Shown in pieces: positions 1 through 5,977 of a stretch of DNA of 6,069 bases. A model generated the notes under the pieces. The model was not told the origin of the DNA, did not search any database, and saw nothing but the letters and a program-made list of their open reading frames with translations. Numbering within the stretch: position 1 is the first letter of the stretch; each line of letters opens with the position of its first letter. The DNA lies in contig PMYM01000279.1 in NCBI GenBank assembly GCA_003171235.1, positions 1 to 6,069 of the forward strand, read 5' to 3'. The stretch comes from Phycisphaerales bacterium. Its GTDB lineage: Bacteria; Planctomycetota; Phycisphaerae; SM23-33. The translations under genes were made by a program, and so were the position numbers.

Positions 1-2363
1 ATGTCGCTCTTGACCGAGATGAGTTCGGCCAGCATGGCGGGATTGGAGAAATCCTGCTGGGCCAGCTTGGAGAAATCGGTGAAGGCCTCCTCCAGGAACT
101 TTTCCCATTTGTCCTGTGAGGCAAGCAGATCGTGCAGCAGTTTTTCGTCTTCCTTGTTGAAGACGTCCACGGGCCGCTTGGTCAGGCGGTCGGCGGCCTG
201 GACGAGCTTCTTTTGCTCGGCGGTGAACTTCTCCAGGTTGGCCTTAAGCTCGCGGAGCTTGTCCAGCACGTCGTTGGGCAGGTCGCCGCCGGCGGCGGTT
301 TTTTCGGCGGCCTGGGGGTACTGGATGGAGGGCAGCAAGGCCAGCATCGTCTGCAGGGCGTGGATGATCTTGTTTTGGGACTGTGCCAGTGGCTGGGCGG
401 TTTCGCCGCGGGCGGCCAGGTCGGCCAGGCCTTCCAGGGCGCGGGCCTGGGTGAGGGCGGTGGCGGCCTCGTTCTGGGCCAACACGGCCAGGGCCTGGCG
501 GATGGTCTCCATGTCGCTCTCGAAGGCGAAGTGCTCCACCAGGTCGAGCATGTCCTTGCGGATGGCATCCTGGCCGGCGGTGATGCGTGCGGCGGTGGCC
601 TTGAGGGCCGCCAGGTCGGGGTCTTTTTCGACGGCCAGTTGAGTGTTGACCCGCTGGGTCTGCTGGGCCGTCAGCAGGGCCATCAGCCGGGTGCGAAGCT
701 GGTCGAACTTCTTGTTGCGCTCTGCCGCAAGTTTGACCGGGTCCTGGACGAGAATCTTGTACCGCGGGCTTTCGGTGGTCTGCGGGCCGCCCAGGCTGCC
801 CAGGCTCCGCCCGTCGGTGGCCGTGGCGTAGTACACCAGCACCTCGCCCTCGCGGTACTGCGGGCCGATGGCGATGGGGTAGTCAAGCTCCAGGTTGTCC
901 TTGTCGTGGACCTTGTCGAAATCGCACAGCAGCCGCGGCGTCTCGCTTTCCCGGCCAATATACAGGCGGACGCTCTCCAGGCCATGGTCGTCGCTGACCT
1001 TCAGCCGGGTGGGCAGGTTGGCGCCGGGGGCGGCGGAGGCGTCGCGCCCGGGCTGAAGAAAGCGCACCTCCGGCGGGGTGTCGGGAACGGCGGTGAGTTG
1101 GTAGTAGCCGGCCTGGACGCCGTCGGCCTGGGCTTCCTGGTTGTCGGGCCGCTGGCGGAGGCGCCGCCCGGCCGAATCGGTCAGCACGATGCGATAGCCG
1201 TCGTCGCCGTTGAGCTGCAATTGGCCGGCGAAGCAGTTGGCCTGGTCGGTGGGCCCCAGAGGCAGTTTCCGCCCGCTGCGCATCTCCAGCAGCACGCCGG
1301 GTAGCACAGGCGTCTCGCCTGTGCCATCTTGCCTCACAGGCGGGACGCCTGTGCTACCAACAGTCAGCAGCACCGTGAATTCAACGCTACTGCCCAGCGC
1401 CGCCTTAAGAGGCCCGGGGGCGGCCACGATCTGCCGCGGCGCTTGGTGCAGGTAGCCCGGGCTGGTGACCAGCAGGTCCAGCCGCTCGATGTCCACCTGC
1501 TGCTGGACGGTGAGGGTGTAGTATGGGCGGTCCAGGGGAAAGCGGGTCTGGCCGATCCAGACGGCGTAGCGGAAGCTCTGCTCCAGCCGGCCCATGTAGC
1601 AGGAGAAGCCCTCGCAGGTGTCGTTGGCCAGCATGGTCCGGGGGGCGGGTGCGCCGGCGATCTCCAGCCTGGCCGCCATCGGCCGGCGCTGGGGATTCTC
1701 CACGCGGGCGGTGATGGTGAGGTCTTCGCCGATGAAGCGGACGGCATCGCCCGGTTCCAGCGACACCAGCTTGACCGTAGCGATGCCCGGCACGTATCGG
1801 CCGGGGGCGAAGATCGCCGCCAGGCCGCGAGACATGCGCTGCGGCGCCAATATGCCCGCCAGGGCCAGGGCGGCGGCGGCCAGGGCGGCGGCCAGGCCCC
1901 AGCGGGCCATGGGCCTGAGCCGCACGGCCCGACGCATAGGTAGTTGGCGCGTCCGCAGGTGGGTCTCGGCTATCGTCGCCTGCACCAGGGCGGGCATGGC
2001 CGGTTCATCGCGGGCAAGCTGCACGGCGTTGATCAGGGAGTTGTGCAGCCCGCCGTTGGCCTGTTCGACCAGCCGGGCGGCCTGGTGGCGGTTAAGCCGG
2101 CGCCGGACCGGCAGCAACACAAAATACACCCCGGCCAAGACCCATCCTGCCAGCGCCCCCCCCAAGAGCGACCAGCGCAAGGCCGAGGGCGGCTGCCCCG
2201 GCCAAAAGCCCATCCCCAACCCCAGCGCCGCCAGGCTCGCCAGCAGCACCGCCAGCAGGCCCGAGACCGCATGCGCCAACTGCACCAGTTGGTTGCGCCG
2301 GCGCACGCCGTCCAGCCGCTGCTGAATCACGTCGATCTCTTCGTAGCGCTCAAGGGTGGTCAT
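1..2363 (-). CDS. DUF4175-like large membrane-anchored protein, C-terminus outside window
   Basis: The minus-strand frame is open from ATG at 2363-2361 to base 1, giving 787 complete codons with no stop. An in-frame TAA at 2400-2402 with no start codon after it fixes the ATG. AAAAGGAGAG (2378-2387) is the likely ribosome site, though its 14-nt spacing is long. Visible parts are: hydrophobic segments at about residues 29-53, 64-84 and 152-173; between them a 'QAARLVEQANGGLHNSLINA' stretch; a beta-rich, probably Ig-like region at about 190-535 with 'VSDDHGLESVRLYIG' at 456-470; then a charged, alanine-rich, probably coiled-coil region from about 540 onward. This architecture and these two motifs recall DUF4175 proteins. 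From memory, planctomycete relatives often sit near MoxR/DUF58/BatA-type genes, but none is visible here. Molecular function is unknown. The soluble part is probably extracytoplasmic. Residues 336-355 come from a palindromic repeat. Sure of the gene, fairly sure of the family. Confidence 0.83.
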   Translation of the reverse strand, partial: MTTLERYEEIDVIQQRLDGVRRRNQLVQLAHAVSGLLAVLLASLAALGLGMGFWPGQPPSALRWSLLGGALAGWVLAGVYFVLLPVRRRLNRHQAARLVEQANGGLHNSLINAVQLARDEPAMPALVQATIAETHLRTRQLPMRRAVRLRPMARWGLAAALAAAALALAGILAPQRMSRGLAAIFAPGRYVPGIATVKLVSLEPGDAVRFIGEDLTITARVENPQRRPMAARLEIAGAPAPRTMLANDTCEGFSCYMGRLEQSFRYAVWIGQTRFPLDRPYYTLTVQQQVDIERLDLLVTSPGYLHQAPRQIVAAPGPLKAALGSSVEFTVLLTVGSTGVPPVRQDGTGETPVLPGVLLEMRSGRKLPLGPTDQANCFAGQLQLNGDDGYRIVLTDSAGRRLRQRPDNQEAQADGVQAGYYQLTAVPDTPPEVRFLQPGRDASAAPGANLPTRLKVSDDHGLESVRLYIGRESETPRLLCDFDKVHDKDNLELDYPIAIGPQYREGEVLVYYATATDGRSLGSLGGPQTTESPRYKILVQDPVKLAAERNKKFDQLRTRLMALLTAQQTQRVNTQLAVEKDPDLAALKATAARITAGQDAIRKDMLDLVEHFAFESDMETIRQALAVLAQNEAATALTQARALEGLADLAARGETAQPLAQSQNKIIHALQTMLALLPSIQYPQAAEKTAAGGDLPNDVLDKLRELKANLEKFTAEQKKLVQAADRLTKRPVDVFNKEDEKLLHDLLASQDKWEKFLEEAFTDFSKLAQQDFSNPAMLAELISVKSD
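1300..1358. repeat. REP/BIME-like double-hairpin palindrome inside a coding sequence
   Basis: The 24-nt arms 1300-1323 and 1335-1358 are inverted copies with one mismatch (1315/1343), separated by an 11-nt spacer. Each arm also folds alone: 1304-1312 pairs with 1316-1324 (9 bp, loop TCT), and 1335-1342 pairs with 1346-1353 (8 bp, loop GGA). The outer ends read GGTAGCACAGGCGT and its complement. Two inverted hairpin units resemble a BIME pair of REP sequences, which RAYT (IS200/IS605-like) transposases mobilise in other bacteria. The element lies in the DUF4175-like gene and is read through as residues 336-355 (GSTGVPPV...ETPVLP). No transposase is in the window. Copy number elsewhere cannot be seen, so 'repeat' rests on its structure and on resemblance to palindromes I recall from planctomycete-like genomes. 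Confidence 0.8.
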
Positions 2364-2377
2364 GGCCGGTTCAGGGA

Positions 2378-2387
2378 CTCTCCTTTT
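2378..2387 (-). promoter_or_regulatory. Ribosome binding site of the DUF4175-like gene
   Basis: On the minus strand this reads AAAAGGAGAG, a good Shine-Dalgarno match and the same A-rich core as at the other three genes here. The gap to the ATG is about 14 nt, longer than the 6-9 nt at the other genes. No nearer start codon exists in the frame, so the ATG is kept. Confidence 0.55.
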
Positions 2388-2440
2388 GCAGCTATCATCT
2401 TAAACGACAAAATCGCAGAAGGAATTCGGAAAGAATCAAA

Positions 2441-2495
2441 TTTCGCCGCGGAGGCCCGAAGGAAGGAATCTCACCGCAGAGGGCGCGGAGGGAAT
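2441..2495. repeat. Purine-rich dispersed-repeat-like patch
   Basis: Two adjacent related units, about 2444-2468 (CGCCGCGGAGG then GAAGGAAGGAA) and 2473-2495 (ACCGCAGAGG then GCGCGGAGGGAAT), form an imperfect tandem rich in GCAGAGG/GCGGAGG. This resembles the 'CCGCAGAGGCGCAGAGG' family of intergenic repeats that I recall from many large environmental bacterial genomes, which gives 'AEARRRE'-type peptides when mis-translated. Only the internal similarity is seen here. That it is dispersed in the genome is inferred. Confidence 0.4.
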
Positions 2496-2504
2496 GGGTA
2501 TTAT

Positions 2505-3761
2505 CTAGTTCGCTTTAACGTCCAGGCAGATCAACGTTCCGTTGTCGCTCCGGACGTAGATCCGGCCATCACACAGCACCGGGCCGGCGGTGAAGGTCTC
2601 CTTGGGCTTGTCGGGCAGGGCCTTGGTCCGGCCGATCTCCTTGTAGGCCGCGGACGACGCCTCGGCCAGGATCAGGTCGCCATTGTAGGTAAGGATCAGG
2701 AGTTTGCCGTCGGCCACCATGATGCCGCCGCTCTGCACGTCCTTCTGCGTCCACTGGAGGGAACCGTCCTTGAGGCTCAGGCACACCAGGTCGGACTTCC
2801 AGCCTTCCCAGTTCTTGTTCTTGTTGAACCCCCAGACGTAGTCGCCCACGATGACCGGGCTGGCGAAATAGGACGAGAGGTTCTTGTTCTCCCACACTTT
2901 GTTCAGCTTGTCTCCGGCCAGTTCAAACAGGCCGCACGAGCCCTCGGGCCCGCTGGTGATGAATATCTTGCCGCCGTAGATGACCGGGTCGGGGGCGCTC
3001 TCGTTATTCTTGGTCTTCCAAGCTGCAGAGGCGATCTTATTGCCCGTAGCCGGATCAAGCACGATCAACTGTGTACCGGCGAAAAGGGCCGCGTAATGCT
3101 TGCCGCCCTGCGTGAAGGGCACGACCGAGGTGTAGCTGCCCTCGCCGACGCTCTTCCAGACCACGTTGCCGGTCTTCTTCTCCACGGCCAGGCCCTCGCT
3201 GCCCATGTTCAGCAGGATCAGCTCGCCGTCGACTATGGGCGAGCAGGCGAACTTGTGCAGCGGCACGACCGGTTTCAGGTCGGTGTAATAATCCTTGTTC
3301 CAGACCACCTTGCTGGTGGCGGCTTCGAAGCAGAACGCCTGCCCGTCCATCCCCAAGGTGTAGAGCATCTTGCCGTCGACGGTCGGCGTGCTGCGCGAGC
3401 CGGGATAGTTTTCCTTCGTCGTGCACTGGCGGGATTGCTTCCACACCTCCTTGCCCGTGTCGGCCTCCAGGCAGAAGACGGTATCCTGCTTGCCGTTGTT
3501 GCCCATCGTGTAGACCTTGCCGCCGCTGACGGCCACCGACGAGAAGCCGTAGCCCAGCTTGGCTGTCCAGAGCTGCTTGGGCGGATTGGCTGACCAGTCG
3601 GTACGCCAGCCCTTTTCGAGACTGACGCCGTTATGGCTGGGCCCGCGCCAGTTGGGCCAATCGGCCTGGCCGGCGACGTCCTTCTCCGCATCGGCGGCGT
3701 AGGCCAGCGAGGACAGGAAAACACCCACCAGCGCTAGTCGGGTAGCTGCATTCAAGTACAT
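2505..3761 (-). CDS. Secreted PQQ-like beta-propeller repeat protein
   Basis: 418 residues, ATG to TAG. The N-terminus is a clear signal peptide (MYLNAATRLALVGVFLSSLAYA, cut near residue 22), so the mature protein acts outside the cytoplasmic membrane. 'DWPNWRGPSHNGVS' at 34-47 is the usual opening of planctomycete PQQ-like/BamB-type propellers. About eight blade-type segments of the pattern 'x-VYT-x-G-x-L-D-x-TG-x-VW' follow, such as VFCLEADTGKEVW (95-107) and a final IYVRSDNGTLICLDVKAN (401-418). This suggests an eight-bladed propeller occupying the whole mature chain. No catalytic domain is fused and PQQ binding is not implied: most members of this class are binding or scaffold proteins. 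The site AAAAGGAAA lies 9 nt before the ATG. The gene starts 46 nt after the FGE-like gene ends, suggesting co-transcription. The partner or substrate is unknown. Confidence 0.94.
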   Translation of the reverse strand: MYLNAATRLALVGVFLSSLAYAADAEKDVAGQADWPNWRGPSHNGVSLEKGWRTDWSANPPKQLWTAKLGYGFSSVAVSGGKVYTMGNNGKQDTVFCLEADTGKEVWKQSRQCTTKENYPGSRSTPTVDGKMLYTLGMDGQAFCFEAATSKVVWNKDYYTDLKPVVPLHKFACSPIVDGELILLNMGSEGLAVEKKTGNVVWKSVGEGSYTSVVPFTQGGKHYAALFAGTQLIVLDPATGNKIASAAWKTKNNESAPDPVIYGGKIFITSGPEGSCGLFELAGDKLNKVWENKNLSSYFASPVIVGDYVWGFNKNKNWEGWKSDLVCLSLKDGSLQWTQKDVQSGGIMVADGKLLILTYNGDLILAEASSAAYKEIGRTKALPDKPKETFTAGPVLCDGRIYVRSDNGTLICLDVKAN

Positions 3762-3770
3762 GGGCCACTA

Positions 3771-3780
3771 TTTCCTTTTC
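3771..3780 (-). promoter_or_regulatory. Ribosome binding site of the propeller gene
   Basis: Minus-strand GAAAAGGAAA lies 9 nt before the ATG at 3761. It supports the start that gives the complete signal peptide. It falls in the 46-nt gap after the FGE-like stop, so translation begins independently rather than by overlap coupling. Confidence 0.6.
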
Positions 3781-3807
3781 TTAATATCCTGATTTCACAC
3801 GGCAGAA

Positions 3808-5070
3808 CTACTTGACCGCCTTCTCTATCTCGGCGATCTCTTCCGGCGTCGCCTCGACGGCAACGCGGAACCTGGTCAGGGTGTAGCCCGGCTGGCTGCC
3901 GTCGCCGACGCCCTCCCGCGTGGCGACAAACGAGCAAAAGGCCCGGCCCATGGCGTTGTGCTCCTTGTCGGACTTGTCGGGGCGATACGGATCAACCAGG
4001 TCGGTGCGGTACATCGTCCGCGCGTCCCGTATCATCTCCCACGACTCGACGCAGATCATGTCATAGAAGCCCCAGGCGTTGGGCTTTTTGGATTTCACCT
4101 GGTCGGCGACTTTGCTGATCTCATCCTTATGCTTGAAGTTGAACGGCGGATTCGAAGTCCCGACCCGGGCGGCATATTCCCATTCAGCCTGCGTGGGCGG
4201 ACGCACGACCCGCTTGTTCTTCTCCGAGAGGCTTTGACAGAACTTTCCAATGTCCGTGGCGGAGACGCGCGTGGCCTGAAGTTGAGGCCCCTTGGTGTCG
4301 CTGGGATTGCTGCCCATGACCGCCTCGTACATCTCCTGGGTGACGGGCATCTCGGCCAGATAGAAGGGTTTGGTCAGCGTCACCATGTTCGGGTAGTCGT
4401 CATCGTAGCGGGCCCTGTCGGTTTCGTTTCCGCCGGCGTAGGTAGCGTAGAAAGGAATGCCGGCGAAGTACTTTCCGGCCGGCAGGAGGATGCATTTAAG
4501 CGACAGCGTATCGGCGACTTTAAGCGTCAGCGGGGTCTTGCCCGGCATCGCCAGAGGCTTATCCGGCTTAAGCATTTTCTCGGGATACTTGAGTGAGCCC
4601 GGGCGCATCTCCGCTATCTTGCTGGGCGTGATCCACTTCTTTCCGTCTTTTTCCGAAATGGTTCCCGTGATGGCCGTCTCGGGGTTGTACCACCGGCATT
4701 TGGCCGCCGTGTCCTTGGTCAACTCGCCGGGAGCGACGTAGTACTTCAATCCCTTTATCCATTCATCCTGAACCTTCCGGGCCTGGTCGGCGCCTAGGGT
4801 CTCATCAGGCCAGTTGTCCTTCAAAATGGAATCCACGGCGGCGGCTACTTGGGGCGTTCCTGAGACGGCGAAAAGCACCACCGTCTTTTCGTCGTCCTTG
4901 GCCGGCTTGGGCACGCAAGACGCATCGCACATCATTATGCCCTGAAGCGTGACCTCGCTGCCGGCAGGGGCGGAGGAGCTGGCCGACATCGTCGACTTCT
5001 CCTGGGCTATTGCCGCGCACGCCCCCACGGCCAGAATCATCCCTGCAATGGCTACCAGCGTCGGCCTCAT
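3808..5070 (-). CDS. Secreted SUMF1/FGE-fold protein with degenerate active-site motifs and an unnamed N-terminal domain
   Basis: 420 residues from ATG 5070-5068; the frame also allows a start 16 codons upstream. I chose 5070 because AAAAGGAA (5077-5084) lies 6 nt before it and the protein then begins with a signal peptide (MRPTLVAIAGMILAVGACAAIA). Cleavage may be after A22, or VGAC (15-18) may be a lipobox, making it a lipoprotein. Residues about 39-150 form a domain I cannot name, with CDASC (48-52), a 'VVLFAVSGTPQVAAAVDSIL' stretch and 'LKYYVAP'. Residues about 195-407 match the formylglycine-generating/sulfatase-modifying-factor fold: PVTQEMYEAVMGSNPS (242-257), RPPTQAEWEYAARVG (290-304), WGFYDM (333-338), FRVA (401-404). 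The usual 'GNVWEW' reads CVESWEM, 'RGGSW' reads MGRAFCS, and only C379 is near the paired-cysteine active site. FGE catalysis is therefore unlikely; a binding or structural role is inferred. It is the first gene of the minus-strand group. Confidence 0.92.
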   Translation of the reverse strand: MRPTLVAIAGMILAVGACAAIAQEKSTMSASSSAPAGSEVTLQGIMMCDASCVPKPAKDDEKTVVLFAVSGTPQVAAAVDSILKDNWPDETLGADQARKVQDEWIKGLKYYVAPGELTKDTAAKCRWYNPETAITGTISEKDGKKWITPSKIAEMRPGSLKYPEKMLKPDKPLAMPGKTPLTLKVADTLSLKCILLPAGKYFAGIPFYATYAGGNETDRARYDDDYPNMVTLTKPFYLAEMPVTQEMYEAVMGSNPSDTKGPQLQATRVSATDIGKFCQSLSEKNKRVVRPPTQAEWEYAARVGTSNPPFNFKHKDEISKVADQVKSKKPNAWGFYDMICVESWEMIRDARTMYRTDLVDPYRPDKSDKEHNAMGRAFCSFVATREGVGDGSQPGYTLTRFRVAVEATPEEIAEIEKAVK

Positions 5071-5076
5071 GGTCCA

Positions 5077-5084
5077 TTCCTTTT
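5077..5084 (-). promoter_or_regulatory. Ribosome binding site that decides the start of the FGE-like gene
   Basis: Minus-strand AAAAGGAA lies 6 nt before the ATG at 5070. The upstream in-frame ATG at 5118 would place this site inside the coding region and add 16 non-signal residues ahead of the signal peptide. The site therefore favours the shorter 420-residue product. Confidence 0.6.
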
Positions 5085-5265
5085 GATTTGAAGACATTCT
5101 CGCACAGTAGAACACCAACCTCTTGCAGCGGTATCGGAAGAATAAGCATGCCTAAGCCCTCGGCCCGTGCTCGTTGGGCGGGGAGGGCATTGATTGGAAT
5201 TCTCTACGGCGGGCAGTGACCGCCTCGCACGTCCTTTAGCCAACGGAGACGCCAGGCGTTTGCAC

Positions 5266-5293
5266 TTGCAGGGGCCCGGCGGCGGGGTATGAT
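5266..5293 (+). promoter_or_regulatory. Sigma-70-type promoter candidate for the beta-sandwich gene
   Basis: TTGCAG at 5266-5271 (three of six matches to TTGACA) is followed after 16 nt by TATGAT at 5288-5293 (five of six matches to TATAAT). Transcription would begin near 5300, leaving a leader of roughly 70 nt. The -10 box is the only strong one in a GC-rich region. The -35 is weak, and planctomycete promoter rules are not well known, so this is tentative. Confidence 0.45.
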
Positions 5294-5306
5294 GTCCGAG
5301 GATAGA

Positions 5307-5324
5307 GTCACGACGGCTCGTGAC
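5307..5324 (+). promoter_or_regulatory. Perfect hairpin or dyad in the predicted leader
   Basis: GTCACGACGGCTCGTGAC is a perfect 7-bp stem with a CGGC tetraloop, about 14 nt downstream of the predicted -10 box and 44 nt before the start codon. As DNA it is a dyad that a dimeric repressor could bind. As RNA it would be a stable hairpin near the 5' end of the message. The sequence does not separate these options. Confidence 0.4.
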
Positions 5325-5352
5325 GCCGATTCGACTGAACCGGGCAAATCTG

Positions 5353-5360
5353 AAAGGAAA
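5353..5360 (+). promoter_or_regulatory. Ribosome binding site of the beta-sandwich gene
   Basis: AAAGGAAA lies 8 nt before the ATG at 5369 and matches the A-rich AAAAGGA core at the other three genes. It favours this start over the in-frame ATG six codons later, which has no such site and would shorten the signal peptide. Confidence 0.6.
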
Positions 5361-5368
5361 GATCAGCC

Positions 5369-5977
5369 ATGTTCCAACGCACGATTATGACAATTGCGGT
5401 TGTGGTCCTGGCCGGTGTCGGCCTGTACGCCGCCGCGATGGTGGACAACTTCGAGTACAAGTTCGACACCAAGGACAGCATCGACGGCTGGGTCGCCAAC
5501 GATGCCAAGGTGGAGTGGAAGGAAGGCGGGGCGGACAAGTCGGCCGGCTGCATCAAGATTTCCGGCGGCCACCCCAGCGCCGACAGCCCGCAGGTCAGCT
5601 TCAAGTGCGATAGCAGCGTTATCTCCTTTGACTACTACGTCCACGGCGCCGACACGATGCGGCTGCGCCTTTCCGTGGCCGGGGCCGACAACCAGAAGAA
5701 GTACGGGCGGTACGGCAACCTCGCCATCCGTAAAGTCGAGCCGGACAAGTGGCTGCACGCCGAGGCCAAGCTGATGGATCTGCCGGGCATGGCCGAGGAC
5801 AACAAGGCCAAGGCCTTCCCGGAGTTGGAATATAACCGCATCGGCTTCAGCACGTTGGCCAGCGGCGAAGAGGGCGGCTACATCCTGATCGACAATGTCA
5901 AGTTGACTACGCCCGCCGCCCCGGCCAGCTCCCAGTCCAGCGCCCCAGCCAGCGCTCCGACAGCCGTCAGCAAGTAG
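5369..5977 (+). CDS. Small exported beta-sandwich (carbohydrate-binding-module-like) protein
   Basis: 202 residues, ATG to TAG, with AAAGGAAA (5353-5360) 8 nt before the start. Residues 1-23 (MFQRTIMTIAVVVLAGVGLYAAA) are a signal peptide, with cleavage likely near AAA at 21-23. The mature chain opens with 'VDNFEYKF', continues through a beta-rich stretch ('VISFDYYVHGADTMRLRLSV') and a 'DKWLHAEAKL' segment, and ends the domain with 'GGYILIDNVKLTTP'. The opening 'xDNFE', central W and closing 'ILIDNVKL' are typical of jelly-roll domains in exported planctomycete proteins, many of them carbohydrate-binding. Glycan binding is inferred from the fold style only. A tail rich in Ala, Ser and Pro, from about residue 182 to the end, is low-complexity, perhaps a linker or cell-wall spacer. 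No catalytic domain is present. The gene is transcribed away from the FGE-like gene. I cannot name a specific family. Confidence 0.9.
   Translation: MFQRTIMTIAVVVLAGVGLYAAAMVDNFEYKFDTKDSIDGWVANDAKVEWKEGGADKSAGCIKISGGHPSADSPQVSFKCDSSVISFDYYVHGADTMRLRLSVAGADNQKKYGRYGNLAIRKVEPDKWLHAEAKLMDLPGMAEDNKAKAFPELEYNRIGFSTLASGEEGGYILIDNVKLTTPAAPASSQSSAPASAPTAVSK

Larger units (their letters stand above)
2364..2504. other. Intergenic gap between propeller and DUF4175-like genes
   Basis: These 141 bp hold the purine-rich repeat-like patch (2441-2495) and the ribosome site of the downstream gene. The gap is clearly longer than the 46 nt between the two upstream minus-strand genes. The DUF4175-like gene may therefore have its own promoter or belong to a separate unit. 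I see neither a convincing promoter nor a hairpin followed by a T-run on the minus strand. Confidence 0.6.
5071..5368. other. Divergent intergenic region between the minus-strand group and the beta-sandwich gene
   Basis: About 300 bp contain no credible gene. The right third carries a plus-strand promoter candidate, a leader hairpin and a ribosome site for the gene at 5369. The left part must hold the minus-strand promoter for the FGE-like gene, but no box pair there stands out. Transcription on both sides starts from this region, so shared control is possible but not shown. Confidence 0.7.

Noticed and set aside
113..125. CCTGTGAGGCAAG recurs from the minus-strand spacer side of the palindrome (1328-1340)
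   Set aside because: A 13-nt match that lacks the hairpin arms and lies in ordinary coding sequence ('LLASQDKW' of the coiled coil). Most likely chance.
132..1304. Long open frame on the plus strand opposite the DUF4175-like gene, and similar ones at 1-642, 1329-1943 and 1944-3593
   Set aside because: These are antisense shadows caused by high GC. Their products are low-complexity (runs of Gly/Val/Gln or Ser/Arg) with no domain or ribosome-site support. The one at 1944-3593 also runs across two minus-strand genes and an intergenic gap.
3762..3807. Terminator or promoter in the 46-nt gap between the FGE-like and propeller genes
   Set aside because: No inverted repeat or T-run is seen and the gap is mostly taken up by the ribosome site. 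Read-through is the simpler view.
5071..5220. Minus-strand promoter for the FGE-like gene
   Set aside because: Several weak box pairs can be drawn (for example TACTGT as a -10 about 40 nt upstream of the start), but none has both a good -35 and good spacing, so I do not call one.
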